44,251 nt of DNA from Alphaproteobacteria bacterium. GTDB lineage: Bacteria; Pseudomonadota; Alphaproteobacteria; CAAHEQ01; UBA3637. Location of the stretch: NCBI GenBank assembly GCA_028696805.1, contig JAQVGI010000004.1:1-44251 (forward strand), in the 5' to 3' direction. Below, in pieces: positions 1 to 9,943 of the stretch. The notes beneath the pieces were generated by a model. It ran no database searches, was not told the DNA's origin, and worked only from the letters and a program-made list of their open reading frames with translations. Position numbers and translations under genes: made by a program. Position 1 is the first letter of the stretch; each line of letters starts with the position of its first letter.

Positions 1-837
1 CTCTTGGATTTTCGGCAGAACGCCGCTGCCGATGATATCGGTCGATTTCTGATTGCCTTCCGCCGCCAAAACGGACAGGAACCGCGCGGACTCCATGTAG
101 GTCGTGTAGTCCGCATCGATGACAGCCTGGAATGCATCGCGCCAGGTTTGGGCGTCATCTATCTGCTGGCTGATTTCCTCGGCTTTTTTCGGGAACGCGT
201 CCGCGGCGTCCAGGTTCTTTTTCGCATAGGTATAAGCCGCTATGGCGCCGTCGCCGGCAGCCGCCTTTTCCGCGGCGCTTTCTTTCGGCGTCGAGGATGT
301 GCCGCCACCGCCGCCGGACGGGCTTGAACCGCCGCCGCTGCCGCCGCCGCTCGCGCCGCTGTCGTCGCTGCCGGATGTTCCCTGGCTGTATGACGGATAA
401 TAAGGCGTGGTGCTGCCGGAATCGTCGTAGCCGGTGCCGCGGATGTCATCCGTGGAAACAGGCTCCGTCGTTTCGCCGGCATCCGATCCTTTGCCGCTGC
501 TGCTTTTGTCTTTGCGCATCGACAGCAGCAGGCCGGCAATCCCAACCGCCAGCCCCATCAGCGTCATGGCATTCTTGCCGAACCATTCCGAAAGCGTGCC
601 GCCGTTTTTGCGCTGTTCGTCCGTCTGAACGTTTTGGCCGGCGCCGCCCGCACGCTGGGTCTGCACGCCGCCCGTTCCCGGTGATCCGCCTTGCAGGGGA
701 TCGCCGTATCGTCCTTGCAGGTCGCCGGAACCCTGATCCAAGCTCCCGTAATTTTGAGCCGCCGACAACGGCAAAGACCCCCACATCAGGCCCGCTGCGA
801 TGACGCTGACAGCCGTTTTTTTGAAGAAGCCGCGCAT
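1..837 (-). CDS. Membrane-anchored Ser/Gly-rich hypothetical protein (3' part missing)
   Basis: The frame is open from an ATG at 837 to the window edge (279 codons, no stop), so the C-terminus is outside. A GGGGAGGA ribosome site precedes the start. Residues 1-25 form a signal peptide-like segment (MRGFFKKTAVSVIAAGLMWG then SLPLSAAQ). A second hydrophobic stretch near residues 88-105 (MTLMGLAVGIAGLLLSM) followed by basic residues looks like a transmembrane anchor. Then comes a low-complexity Ser/Gly/Asp/Thr linker to about residue 195 and an Ala/Lys-rich, probably helical region. I do not recognise the family. It is probably exported and held in the inner membrane, with the linker spanning part of the envelope, but this is inference. 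It is divergent from uvrA and has its own promoter. Confidence 0.75.
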   Translation of the reverse strand, partial: MRGFFKKTAVSVIAAGLMWGSLPLSAAQNYGSLDQGSGDLQGRYGDPLQGGSPGTGGVQTQRAGGAGQNVQTDEQRKNGGTLSEWFGKNAMTLMGLAVGIAGLLLSMRKDKSSSGKGSDAGETTEPVSTDDIRGTGYDDSGSTTPYYPSYSQGTSGSDDSGASGGGSGGGSSPSGGGGGTSSTPKESAAEKAAAGDGAIAAYTYAKKNLDAADAFPKKAEEISQQIDDAQTWRDAFQAVIDADYTTYMESARFLSVLAAEGNQKSTDIIGSGVLPKIQE

Positions 838-870
838 TTTTCCTCCCCTATCGGTTCGCATATCGAGCCC

Positions 871-899
871 ACTTTACACCCAAATGAAAGCGTTGGCAA
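871..899 (-). promoter_or_regulatory. Sigma-70 type promoter of the 1-837 gene
   Basis: On the minus strand, TTGCCA (894-899) and TAAAGT (871-876) are separated by 17 bp. They lie about 35 bp upstream of the start codon at 837. Confidence 0.5.
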
Positions 900-959
900 G
901 TCCTTTTTTCATTTTTTCCACATTTTTGACCGGCCGGCAGCACAGCCTGACTAAAATGC

Positions 960-988
960 TTGAAACGGACGGAAAAAAGTGGTATAAT
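960..988 (+). promoter_or_regulatory. Sigma-70 promoter of uvrA
   Basis: TTGAAA (960-965), a 17-bp spacer and a perfect TATAAT (983-988) lie 30 bp before the uvrA start. No LexA-type box was recognised next to it. Confidence 0.75.
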
Positions 989-1017
989 GCCCCGTTCGTC
1001 AACCGGCAGGGGATTTC

Positions 1018-3807
1018 ATGGAAAAGTTTATCAAGATTCGCGGCGCGCGCGAGCATAACCTGAAAAACATCGATTTGGATTTGCCGCGGGACAAGCTGAT
1101 CGTCATCACGGGCCTGTCCGGGTCGGGGAAATCGTCCCTGGCATTCGACACGATCTACGCCGAGGGCCAGCGGCGGTATGTCGAAAGCCTGTCCGCCTAT
1201 GCCCGCCAGTTTCTGGACCTGATGAAAAAGCCGGACGTCGATTCCATCGAGGGGCTTTCGCCGGCCATTTCCATCGAGCAGAAGACGACCTCCAAGAACC
1301 CGCGCTCGACCGTCGGAACCGTCACGGAGATTTACGATTACATGCGCCTGCTGTGGGCGCGCGTCGGCGTGCCGCATTCGCCGGCGACGGGCCTGCCGAT
1401 CGAAATGCAGACGATATCGCAGATGGTTGACATCGTGATGGCGTATCCCGAGGGGAGTCGGCTGCTGGTCTGCGCGCCGGTCGTCCGCGACCGCAAGGGC
1501 GAGTATCGCAAGGAAATCCAGGAGTGGCAGAAAAAAGGCTTCACGCGCGTCAAGGTGGACGGCGTCATGCACGACATCGACGCGGCGCCGGCGCTGGACA
1601 AGAACAAAAAGCACGCGTTGAGCGTCGTCGTCGACCGGATCGTCGTCAAGGACGGCATTCAGGAGCGGCTGGCCCAGTCGTTCGAAAAGGCGCTCCACCT
1701 GGCCGACGGGCTGGCGGTCGTCGAGAATGCGGCGGACAATTCCGAGCGGCTGTTTTCGTCGAAGTTCGCCTGTCCCGCGTCCGGCTTTACGCTCGGCGAA
1801 TTGGAGCCGCGCCTGTTCTCGTTCAACAACCCGCAGGGGGCCTGTCCGGCGTGCTCCGGGCTGGGGGTCAAGCTGTATGTCGATCCGGAGCTGGTCATTC
1901 CGGACAAGGCCAAAAGCATCAAACAAGGCGCGATCGCGCCCTGGACGGCGCAGAGCGGCGAGATGTTCCAGTGGTATGATGTCGCGCTGAAATCCATGAT
2001 GCGCGCGCTGCAACTGGATCTGGACATGCCGTGGTTCAAGATTCCCGCCGCGACGCAGCAGGCCGTTCTCTACGGCTATCACGCCGGCCGCGTCGATTTC
2101 GAAGGCGTGATTCCGAACATGGAGCGCCGGTTCCTGGAAACGGAATCCGACTGGATGCGCGAGGAGATATCCAAATACCAATCCGGCTCCGCATGCGAGG
2201 CTTGCCATGGCCTGCGCCTGAAACCCGAAGCCCTGTGCGTGAAGGTGAGCGGCAAGAACATCTCTGAAGCGGCGCACGTGTCCATCGCGGGGGCGCTGGA
2301 CTGGTTCGGGAAACTGGCGGGAACGCTGACGCCGCAGAAGCGCGAAATCGCTGACCGGATTTTGAAGGAAATCAACGAGCGCCTGACGTTCTTGCAGAAT
2401 GTGGGCTTGGGATACCTGTCGCTGGACAGGATGAGCGGAACGCTGTCCGGCGGCGAATCCCAGCGCATCCGGCTGGCCAGCCAGATCGGATCCGGCCTGA
2501 CGGGCGTCCTGTATGTGCTGGACGAGCCGTCCATCGGCCTGCATCAGCGCGACAACGACCGGCTGCTCGCGACCTTGACGCGGCTGCGCGATCTGGGCAA
2601 CACGATCATCGTCGTCGAGCACGACGCGGACGCCATCCGGGCGGCGGATTATGTCGTCGACATGGGGCCGACGGCGGGTCGCCACGGCGGGTATGTCATC
2701 GCCCAGGGGCCCCCCGCGGACATTCTGGCGAACCCGGTGTCGGCGACGGGGCAGTTCCTGTCCGGCATGCGGCAGATTATCGTCCCCGGACGGCGTCGCC
2801 CCGGCAGCGGCCAGTTCATTTCCGTGTTCGGAGCGGCGGCCAACAACCTGAAAAACGTGGATGTCAGTATTCCGCTGGAAACCTTCACCTGCGTGACGGG
2901 CGTATCCGGCGGCGGCAAGTCTTCTCTCGTGATTGAAACGTTATATAAGGGGTTGAACCACCTGATTAACAAATCTCGGGAAACACCTGGAAAATATAAG
3001 AAAATACAAGGCATGGGATACATCGATAAAATCATCGACATCGACCAGACGCCGATCGGACGCACGCCGCGATCGAACCCCGCGACCTACACCGGCATGT
3101 TCACGGCCATCCGCGACTGGTATGCCGGCCTGCCGGAATCGCTGGCGCGCGGATACAAGCCGGGGCGGTTCTCGTTCAATGTCAAGGGCGGCCGGTGCGA
3201 AGCGTGCGGCGGGGACGGCGTTCTGAAAATCGAGATGCACTTTCTGCCCGACGTGTATGTGCAGTGCGACGCATGCCGCGGCAAGCGCTACAACCGCGAG
3301 ACGCTGGAAGTCAAATACCGCGACAAATCCATCGCGGACGTTCTGGACATGACCGTCGACGAGGCGGCCGATTTCTTTCAGAACATTCCGTCCCTGCGCG
3401 ACAAGTGCGCCTTGCTGCAGCGCGTCGGGCTGGGGTATATGACGCTGGGGCAGTCGGCGGTGACGCTGTCCGGCGGCGAGGCCCAGCGCATCAAGCTGGC
3501 CAAGGAATTGTCGCGCCGCGCGACCGGGCGGACGCTGTATATCCTGGACGAGCCGACGACCGGGCTGCATTTTGCGGACATCCAGAAGCTGCTGGAAGTG
3601 CTGCACGCGCTGGTCGATCAGGGCAACAGCGTCGTCGTCATCGAGCACAACCTGGATGTGATTAAAACCGCGGATTACATTATCGACATGGGGCCGGAGG
3701 GCGGAGACGGCGGCGGCCGCGTCGTCGCGGCGGGAACGCCGGAGCAGGTGGCCGAAAACCCGGACAGCCACACCGGGCGTTATTTGAAGCGCCTGCTGGC
3801 CCGCTAG
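1018..3807 (+). CDS. uvrA: Excinuclease ABC subunit A (UvrA)
   Basis: UvrA is the damage-recognition ATPase of nucleotide excision repair; it acts as a dimer that loads UvrB. At 929 aa it is near the usual 940. Visible features are Walker A 1 GLSGSGKSS (residues 32-40), an LSGGESQR signature with Walker [12 protein letters not shown], a second Walker [10 protein letters not shown], the C-terminal zinc module (CEACGG... CDACRG) and a second [18 protein letters not shown]. In the first zinc site the usual CPxCG reads CPASG, so one cysteine is missing; I believe this is common in alphaproteobacterial UvrA. The start is supported by AGGGGA just upstream and a consensus promoter. The gene is monocistronic and ends 3 bp from the convergent barrel gene. 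Confidence 0.97.
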   Translation: MEKFIKIRGAREHNLKNIDLDLPRDKLIVITGLSGSGKSSLAFDTIYAEGQRRYVESLSAYARQFLDLMKKPDVDSIEGLSPAISIEQKTTSKNPRSTVGTVTEIYDYMRLLWARVGVPHSPATGLPIEMQTISQMVDIVMAYPEGSRLLVCAPVVRDRKGEYRKEIQEWQKKGFTRVKVDGVMHDIDAAPALDKNKKHALSVVVDRIVVKDGIQERLAQSFEKALHLADGLAVVENAADNSERLFSSKFACPASGFTLGELEPRLFSFNNPQGACPACSGLGVKLYVDPELVIPDKAKSIKQGAIAPWTAQSGEMFQWYDVALKSMMRALQLDLDMPWFKIPAATQQAVLYGYHAGRVDFEGVIPNMERRFLETESDWMREEISKYQSGSACEACHGLRLKPEALCVKVSGKNISEAAHVSIAGALDWFGKLAGTLTPQKREIADRILKEINERLTFLQNVGLGYLSLDRMSGTLSGGESQRIRLASQIGSGLTGVLYVLDEPSIGLHQRDNDRLLATLTRLRDLGNTIIVVEHDADAIRAADYVVDMGPTAGRHGGYVIAQGPPADILANPVSATGQFLSGMRQIIVPGRRRPGSGQFISVFGAAANNLKNVDVSIPLETFTCVTGVSGGGKSSLVIETLYKGLNHLINKSRETPGKYKKIQGMGYIDKIIDIDQTPIGRTPRSNPATYTGMFTAIRDWYAGLPESLARGYKPGRFSFNVKGGRCEACGGDGVLKIEMHFLPDVYVQCDACRGKRYNRETLEVKYRDKSIADVLDMTVDEAADFFQNIPSLRDKCALLQRVGLGYMTLGQSAVTLSGGEAQRIKLAKELSRRATGRTLYILDEPTTGLHFADIQKLLEVLHALVDQGNSVVVIEHNLDVIKTADYIIDMGPEGGDGGGRVVAAGTPEQVAENPDSHTGRYLKRLLAR

Positions 3808-3810
3808 GGA

Positions 3811-4373
3811 TTAAAATTCATAGGACACGCCCAGGTATCCTTCATGCGCGATCGTTTCGATCGGCGTGTCGAAAACCTCCTGATCGCCGAAATCCACATA
3901 GCGGTATCCGAGGCTGATGGCCCAGTTGGGGGATATCGGAATCGTGAACCCGCCGCCGGCGTTCCACGCGAAGGACGTGTCCGATTCATGCCGGCGGTAC
4001 AGGTATCCGTATTGGTTTTCCACCTGCGCGCTGATGAACGAGAATCCCGCGCCGCCGTTGATGTAGGGGCGTATCCGCGTCCGCAGCGGCAGGTCGACAT
4101 ACGCCTGCAGCATCAGCCGCGTCTGAATCGTGCGCAGCCCGTCCACTTTGGCATTGGAGGTGTTCGTCCCCTCCAATTCGAACCGGAACGCCCGCGACCG
4201 CGCGCCCAGCGCGATGGACGGCGAGAAAGTCGTCGTCGTGTCCTTGGTGATGACGCTCATCTCGTCGCCCCGATTCCCATTTTGGCGTTCAGGTAGAATC
4301 CGCCGCTTTTGTTCAGCGCCGCGGCCGCCGCCGTGGCATGCAAGACCAATATCAGTATCAGGATTTTTTTCAT
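3811..4373 (-). pseudogene. Outer-membrane beta-barrel protein, frameshifted
   Basis: Two frames together encode an opacity/OmpA-like small porin. The first, from the ATG at 4373, gives a signal peptide (MKKILILILVLHATAAAAA) and a first strand (GFYLNAKMGIGAT) before a TGA at 4257-4259. The second frame, open from 4260 to 3811, supplies the rest of the barrel with alternating strands, PYINGGAGFSF, WNAGGGFTIPISPNWAISLGYRYVDFG and a C-terminal aromatic strand (YLGVSYEF) expected for BAM recognition. Adding one base near 4260 would give one protein of about 187 aa. ATG 4260 could start the second frame, but that product would lack any export signal. The gene lies 8 bp behind ppiD. A sequencing error is an alternative to real decay. 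Confidence 0.7.
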
Positions 4374-4381
4374 GGTGCGCC

Positions 4382-6274
4382 TCATTGTGTTTTCAGGTAT
4401 TTCGCAAAGGCTTTTTGAATCGCCTTTTCGTTGACTTCAACCCCCAGTTCCGCCGTATAGTGCGCTTGCAGCGCCCGATACAGCGCCTCTCCCTCGGTTT
4501 GCGCCAGGGCGGTTTTCATCTGCGCGGTCTGCGCCGCGTCCTCTTTCGGCGGCGTTATCCGGCCGACGGCCGTGACAAGGACGCCGATGCCGGGCAGGTC
4601 CGTCAGCTGCGCGTTTGGCAGGCCGGCCTTCTGCTTGAATATGGCCGGAAGCGCCGCAGCGGGCATCTTTCCCGGATTGCCGCGCGTGACGCCCGTGTCG
4701 GACAGAACCTTGAAGTTTCCGAACACGCCCTGGGATTCCAGCGGTTGCCCGCCTTGCGTCCGTTTCAGGACGGCCTGCGCGACATCGGCCAGCTTCTCTT
4801 TCTGCCGGGCTGCGATCCACCGGCGCGTCAGTTCCGGCCGGACATCGTCGAAATCCCGCGCCTTGACCGGCAGGATGTCGTCGACGCGGACGACGACGAA
4901 GCCGTTCCCGTCCTCGACGAACGACGATGTTTCGCCTTTCTGCAGGATGAACGCCTGCTTCATCAACTCGGCGTTTTCAACGGCCTGCTTCCCGGCTTTG
5001 GTTTTGCCGGAGATATCCACCGGCTGGATGGCCTGCGTTTTGAGGCCCAGCGCGGATTCCACCTGTTCCAGTGAGCCGCCGGCGCCCAGGATGTCTTCGG
5101 ACTTGCGGACGGCTTCATACATCGTGTCGTAGGTTTTTCCCTCGGCCAGCCGCTGCCGGATGCGCGCTTTCATTTCTGCGGCCGGCGTCGTCTTGGCCGG
5201 AATCACATCGCGCACCAGCAGGACATGCCACCCCATCGGGCTTTGCACCGGCCCGACGATGGCGCCTTTTTTCGCCCCGAACACCGGCGCGGCCAAATCT
5301 TCCAGCAACTCGTTTTGCGCGACCTGTCCGAAATCCGTCTGATCGTCCGTCTGTCCGGCTTTGGTGCGCGCCGTTTGTCGGAAATTAGCCGGCGTCAGGC
5401 CCGTCATCGCTTTTCGGGCGGCTTCCGCCGTGTCGAAACGCATCTGGTCGACCGCGCGCTTTTCGGGCGTTTCGAAACTGCCCCGCTGCTCGGCGAGGGC
5501 CGCCTCGACCTCTTCGGGCGGCACGGCCACCTTGTCCAGCATCATCGCGGGCGTGACGCGCATCAGGGTCAGCGCGCGCCGCTCCGGCATCATGAAATCC
5601 TCCACATCCGCCTCGTAGTCGTCTTTCAGCTGCTGCTCCGTCGGCCGCTCGGCGACGGCGATTTTATCAGGCTCGATCAACACGGCGGACACATCGCGTT
5701 TTTCGTTCTGATACCGGTGGATGATTTCGACCAGCGCATCCGGCACATAGGCGACGCTCTGGACGCTGTGGCGCAAGTGCTGGGCGGCCAGTTCTTTTTT
5801 CAGTCGGTCGGCCAGCTGGTTTTCATTCGTCCCCGTCTGCATCAGGTAGGCGTAAAACAGGTTCTTGTCGAACGCGCCTGTCGGCCCGGCGAAAGCGGGG
5901 TTGCGCTCGACATATTTTTGAACGGCCGCCGTCGAGGCCGTCAGCCCCAAATCCTTTTCAACGGCGGCGTTGACAAGCTCGGCGACATGCTGGCGAACCA
6001 CTTGATCCAGCAGCCCCATTTCCAGCGCCTGTTCCGGCGAAACATACTTTCCCATCATCTGGCGGGACAGCTGCTGCCGCGCGGCTTCGAACGCGTGCAT
6101 CAGCCTGCTCATCGGGACGGCTTGCCCGCCGACCCTGATCGGATCCTGGCCGAAGCCTTTCTCGGTGCTGACCAGGCCGCCCAGCCCCCAGAACGCGATC
6201 ATGCTCAACGTCAGGATGAACAGGATCATTTTGGAAAGCCAGCTGCCTGCGAACCGGTTGAAAAAACGAATCAT
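4382..6274 (-). CDS. ppiD: PpiD/SurA-type periplasmic folding chaperone (peptidyl-prolyl isomerase)
   Basis: This 630-aa protein has an N-terminal inner-membrane anchor (FNRFAGSWLSKMILFILTLSMIAFWGLGG), a SurA_N-like helical domain up to about residue 230, a parvulin (PPIC-like) domain at about 260-370 (QVAQNELLEDLAAPVFGAKKG then GPVQSPMGWHVLLVRDV) and a long C-terminal helical region. PpiD is tethered to the periplasmic face of the inner membrane and helps outer-membrane proteins leave the Sec translocon. The barrel protein gene immediately downstream in the same direction fits that role. The start at 6274 has a GTGAGGG ribosome site and a near-consensus promoter upstream. The family is clear; the exact ortholog is inferred from the anchor. 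Confidence 0.88.
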   Translation of the reverse strand: MIRFFNRFAGSWLSKMILFILTLSMIAFWGLGGLVSTEKGFGQDPIRVGGQAVPMSRLMHAFEAARQQLSRQMMGKYVSPEQALEMGLLDQVVRQHVAELVNAAVEKDLGLTASTAAVQKYVERNPAFAGPTGAFDKNLFYAYLMQTGTNENQLADRLKKELAAQHLRHSVQSVAYVPDALVEIIHRYQNEKRDVSAVLIEPDKIAVAERPTEQQLKDDYEADVEDFMMPERRALTLMRVTPAMMLDKVAVPPEEVEAALAEQRGSFETPEKRAVDQMRFDTAEAARKAMTGLTPANFRQTARTKAGQTDDQTDFGQVAQNELLEDLAAPVFGAKKGAIVGPVQSPMGWHVLLVRDVIPAKTTPAAEMKARIRQRLAEGKTYDTMYEAVRKSEDILGAGGSLEQVESALGLKTQAIQPVDISGKTKAGKQAVENAELMKQAFILQKGETSSFVEDGNGFVVVRVDDILPVKARDFDDVRPELTRRWIAARQKEKLADVAQAVLKRTQGGQPLESQGVFGNFKVLSDTGVTRGNPGKMPAAALPAIFKQKAGLPNAQLTDLPGIGVLVTAVGRITPPKEDAAQTAQMKTALAQTEGEALYRALQAHYTAELGVEVNEKAIQKAFAKYLKTQ

Positions 6275-6309
6275 CGGATGCCCTCACTTCTCGTTTGAAT
6301 GTTTCCTTG

Positions 6310-6338
6310 GTTATAGCCGAAAAGAATTATTTTTTCAA
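6310..6338 (-). promoter_or_regulatory. Sigma-70 promoter of ppiD
   Basis: On the minus strand, TTGAAA (6333-6338), 17 bp and TATAAC (6310-6315) lie about 35 bp upstream of the ppiD start, just past the topA stop. Confidence 0.65.
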
Positions 6339-6344
6339 GCTGAT

Positions 6345-8828
6345 TTATTTGCTCCGCATTTTGGCCTGCAAAAGGGCGACCGCTTCGTCCAGCGTCGGGA
6401 CGCCTTCTTTCGCGGAAGCCATGATCTTGCGCCATTTGACATACGGCCCGTATTTTCCGGTCTGGTAGGTGATGTCGGCGTCGTCCCAGCGGCCGACGAG
6501 CGTCGCTTTCTTCCTGGCGTCCGCGCCGGCCAGCAGCTCCACCGCGCGCGCCAGCCCGATGGTCAGCACATCGTCCGCGGGTTCCAGCGACTTGTATGTC
6601 CTGTTCATCCGGACATACGGGCCGAATTTGCCGAGGCCCGCCTCGACCGGCTCTTTCGTATCGGGATGGATGCCCAGCGCGCGGGGCAGGGAAAGCAGTC
6701 GGACGGCCTGGCCGATGTCGACGGATTCGGGAGCGGTTCCCTTGGGCAAGCCGGTGCGCTTGGCCTCCTTGCCGGCGCCGGCCTGGGCATACCAGCCGTA
6801 GGGGCCTTTTTTGACGACGACATCCCGGCCGTTTTCATCTTTGCCCAAAGCGTAGGACTTGACCTCGTCGGATGACGCCGCCGGTTCGTCCGCCGTGCCC
6901 GTTGGCGCCGCCAGCGCGAACTGCTTCGTGTAGGTGCATGTCGGATAAGCCGAGCAGCCGATGAACGCGCCGAACCGCCCGACGCGCAGCGAGAGCCGGC
7001 CCGTCTTGCATTCGGGGCACACGCGGCTTTCGTCGGTCGGGAACAGGTGCTTTTCCAGCGATTGTGCGACCCTGTCCAGCACTTCCCCCATCTTGTGCGG
7101 CTCGACGGCTTTCAATGTCGCGGAAAAGGTTTTCCAAAAATCGCTTAAAACATCGCGCCACGCCGTTTCGCCGGCCGTGATGTCGTCCAGCTTGTTTTCC
7201 AGGCCGGCCGTGTAGTCGTATTGGACATAGCGCGTGAAATAAGCCTCCAAAAAGGCGGTGACGATGCGGCCCGTGTCCTCGGGGACGAATCGCTTTTGAA
7301 CCAGCTTGACATAGTCGCGCTCCTGCAATACGGACAGGATTGTCGCGTATGTCGACGGCCGGCCGATGCCCAGCTCTTCCAGGCGTTTGACGAGGCTGGC
7401 CTCCGAAAAGCGCGGCGGCGGCTCGGTGAAATGCTGGTCGGCGTGGACGGCCAGCGTGTCCAATCCCTCGCCGGTGTCCATCGGCGGCAGGACGGCGTTG
7501 TCGTCGTCATCGTCGGCTTCCTTGCTTTTGTCGTCGATGTCTTCCTTGTAGATTTTGATGAATCCTGGGAAGGCGATGGTCTGCCCCGTCGCGCGCAGCT
7601 GCAAGGTATTGTCTGCGGACGGAATGTCGATGCCGACCTTGTCCAGCACCGCGCTGGCCATCTGGCAGGCGACGGCGCGCTTCCAGATCAGGTCGTAGAG
7701 TTTGCGCTGGTCGGCGGTCAGGGCGCCGGCGATTTTGTCGGGATGACGCGCGGCGTTTGTCGGGCGGATGGCCTCGTGCGCTTCCTGGGCGTTTTTGGAG
7801 TTGTTCTTGTAAAACCGCGGCGTTTCGGGGAGGTAATCCTTGCCGTATTCGGTTTCGATAAGGGCGCGGATGGACGCGATGGCTTCCTGCGACAACGCGA
7901 CGCTGTCCGTGCGCATGTAGGTGATCAAGCCGGTCGTTTCGCCGCCGATGTCGACGCCTTCATACAGCTGCTGGGCGACCTGCATCGTTTTTTTGGCGCC
8001 GAATCCCAGCTTGCGGGAGGCCTCCTGCTGCAATGTGGAGGTCGTGAACGCCGGCGCGGGGTTGCGCTTCGTCTGCTTGCGCTCGATGGCGCCGACGGAA
8101 AAGCGCGCGTCCTCGACCCGCTTTTTGACATCCCCGGCGATCGAGCCGTTCATCAGGTCGAACTTGCCGAGCTTTTTGCCGTCCACATGGGTCAGCTTGG
8201 CGTTGAATTGCGCCGCGCGGAGGGTGTTCAGGTCGACATCGATTCCCCAGTATTCCTGCGGCCGGAACGCCGTGATTTCGTCCTCGCGCTCGCAGATCAG
8301 GCGCAGGGCGACCGACTGCACGCGGCCGGCGGATTTCGCGCCGGGCAGTTTGCGCCACAGCACGGGGGAGAGCTGGAACCCGACCAGGTAATCCAGCGCG
8401 CGCCGCGCCAGGTAAGCCTCCACCAGCTTCATGTCGATGTCGTGCGGGTGCGCCATCGCGTCCAGAATTGCGGACTTGGTGATTTCGTGGAAAACGACGC
8501 GATGCACGGGAAAATCCGCGCGCAGTTTTTTGCGGCGCTTTAATTCCTGCACGACATGCCAGGCGATGGCCTCTCCCTCGCGGTCGGGGTCGGACGCCAG
8601 GTAGAGCGCCTCCGCCTTTTCAAGCTGCCTGGCCATTTCTCGGACGACTTTGTCGCCACGCGCCTGCACTTCCCAATCCATCGCGAAATCCGCGTCCGGC
8701 CGCACCGATCCGTCCTTGGCCGGCAAATCCCGGATGTGCCCCATGCTGGCCATCACATGGTAGTCCTTGCCCAGGTATTTGTTGATGGTTTTGGCCTTCG
8801 ACGGCGATTCCACAATCACCAGCTTCAT
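6345..8828 (-). CDS. topA: DNA topoisomerase I (type IA)
   Basis: The 827-aa enzyme relaxes negative supercoils by single-strand passage. It starts MKLVIVESPSKAKT with the Toprim domain (ASDPDREGEAIAWH carries the metal-binding acidic residues). The active-site tyrosine is in YMRTDSVALS. One zinc finger-like module (CPEC... GCSAYPTC) and several Topo_C repeats (GPYGWY, GKYGPYVK) follow. The frame is open upstream to 9230, but ATG 8828 is the start: it has GGAGGA seven bases upstream and overlaps the dprA stop as ATGA, so the two are translationally coupled. topA is last in the plsY-dprA-topA operon. Confidence 0.97.
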   Translation of the reverse strand: MKLVIVESPSKAKTINKYLGKDYHVMASMGHIRDLPAKDGSVRPDADFAMDWEVQARGDKVVREMARQLEKAEALYLASDPDREGEAIAWHVVQELKRRKKLRADFPVHRVVFHEITKSAILDAMAHPHDIDMKLVEAYLARRALDYLVGFQLSPVLWRKLPGAKSAGRVQSVALRLICEREDEITAFRPQEYWGIDVDLNTLRAAQFNAKLTHVDGKKLGKFDLMNGSIAGDVKKRVEDARFSVGAIERKQTKRNPAPAFTTSTLQQEASRKLGFGAKKTMQVAQQLYEGVDIGGETTGLITYMRTDSVALSQEAIASIRALIETEYGKDYLPETPRFYKNNSKNAQEAHEAIRPTNAARHPDKIAGALTADQRKLYDLIWKRAVACQMASAVLDKVGIDIPSADNTLQLRATGQTIAFPGFIKIYKEDIDDKSKEADDDDDNAVLPPMDTGEGLDTLAVHADQHFTEPPPRFSEASLVKRLEELGIGRPSTYATILSVLQERDYVKLVQKRFVPEDTGRIVTAFLEAYFTRYVQYDYTAGLENKLDDITAGETAWRDVLSDFWKTFSATLKAVEPHKMGEVLDRVAQSLEKHLFPTDESRVCPECKTGRLSLRVGRFGAFIGCSAYPTCTYTKQFALAAPTGTADEPAASSDEVKSYALGKDENGRDVVVKKGPYGWYAQAGAGKEAKRTGLPKGTAPESVDIGQAVRLLSLPRALGIHPDTKEPVEAGLGKFGPYVRMNRTYKSLEPADDVLTIGLARAVELLAGADARKKATLVGRWDDADITYQTGKYGPYVKWRKIMASAKEGVPTLDEAVALLQAKMRSK

Positions 8829-9943
8829 ATGTCCTCCAGAGTCATGATCAGCGAAACCCGGCCGCCGTGATACCTTTCCAGCCGGCCGGCCAGTTCCAAT
8901 TCCACCAGGACGATCTGCACCAGCTGCGCCGGCAAATCGCACGCGCGGATCAGCTCGTCGACCGACACGATGTCCGCCCCTAAATTGGATAGGACGACAT
9001 CGTGCGCCGCGGTCATATCCGCATCGTCGGGCGGAGCGGGGCGGTATGCGGCGGCATCCTGCGGCTCCGTCAGGCGGAAATCCGGCGCCTGTTCCAGCAC
9101 GTCCGTGATGTCGTTGATATGCGACACCAGCGTTGCGCCGTCTTTGATGAGTTTGTTGGGGCCTTGGCTGCGCGGATCCACGGGGGATCCGGGAACGGCG
9201 AAAACCTCGCGCCCTTGGTCGGCGGCACAACGCGCCGTGATCAGCGAGCCGGATTTTTCCTGCGCTTCGATGACGAGGACCCCTTGCGCCAGCCCCGAAA
9301 TGATGCGGTTGCGGCGCGGGAAGTTCTTGGGGTTCAGCGGGCTTCCGAACGTCAACTCGGAAACGATGCAGCCTTTTTCGGCGATTTGAGTGTAGAGATC
9401 TTTGTTTTCCGGCGGGTAGATGTCGTCGACGGCGGAGCCCAGGACGGCGATTGTCTTGCCGCCGGCTTCCAGCGCGCCGGCATGCGCTGCCGCGTCGATT
9501 CCTTTAGCCAGGCCCGACACGACGGCATAGCCTTTCCCGGCCAGTTCTTTCGCGAAATGCCGCGCGATGTTTTTGCCGTTCAGCGACGCGTTGCGCGTTC
9601 CGACGATTGCGACGGCCGGCAAGTTCAATGCGTCGATGTCCCCCTTGACGAACAAGACCGGCGGCGCGTCGGACAGCGCCCGCAACACCTGCGGATATTT
9701 CGGCTCGTATGCGCAGACGATTTCGGCGCCACATGCATCCGCCGCTTGGAACTGGCGCTCTACTTCCGCATCGGCGGGCAGGCGTATCGGCTTTTTGCGC
9801 CCACCGGCGGCGGCCAGCTGATTCACATGCCGGACAGCCTCGGCGGCGGAGCCGTAAAAGCCGATCAAATGCCTGAAGCCGACCGGTCCGATGTTTTCAC
9901 CGAACGCCAGGCGCATCCACTCTTTTTTGTCGGCGGGAATCAT
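8825..9943 (-). CDS. dprA: DNA-processing protein DprA
   Basis: DprA binds incoming single-stranded DNA and loads RecA during natural transformation. The 372-aa protein has an N-terminal SAM-like region, the central Rossmann fold (VGTRNAS, VVSGLAKGIDAAAH, FPRRNRIISGL, EKSGSLITAR, VFAVPGS) and a C-terminal winged-helix domain with SVDELIRACDLPAQLV. I start it at 9943 (MIPADKKEW) because this ATG overlaps the plsY stop as ATGA and begins the conserved domain. The gene order plsY-dprA-topA is a familiar bacterial arrangement. Its presence alone does not prove competence. Confidence 0.95.
   Translation of the reverse strand: MIPADKKEWMRLAFGENIGPVGFRHLIGFYGSAAEAVRHVNQLAAAGGRKKPIRLPADAEVERQFQAADACGAEIVCAYEPKYPQVLRALSDAPPVLFVKGDIDALNLPAVAIVGTRNASLNGKNIARHFAKELAGKGYAVVSGLAKGIDAAAHAGALEAGGKTIAVLGSAVDDIYPPENKDLYTQIAEKGCIVSELTFGSPLNPKNFPRRNRIISGLAQGVLVIEAQEKSGSLITARCAADQGREVFAVPGSPVDPRSQGPNKLIKDGATLVSHINDITDVLEQAPDFRLTEPQDAAAYRPAPPDDADMTAAHDVVLSNLGADIVSVDELIRACDLPAQLVQIVLVELELAGRLERYHGGRVSLIMTLEDI

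Noticed and set aside
874-2685. 603-codon open frame antisense to uvrA
   Set aside because: It is a GC-rich shadow: the plus strand carries an unmistakable UvrA, and the antisense product is Arg/Gln/Asp-rich with no domain.
8829-9230. N-terminal extension of topA
   Set aside because: It overlaps dprA in another frame and reads as Arg/Pro-rich sequence; topA begins at MKLVIVESPSK.
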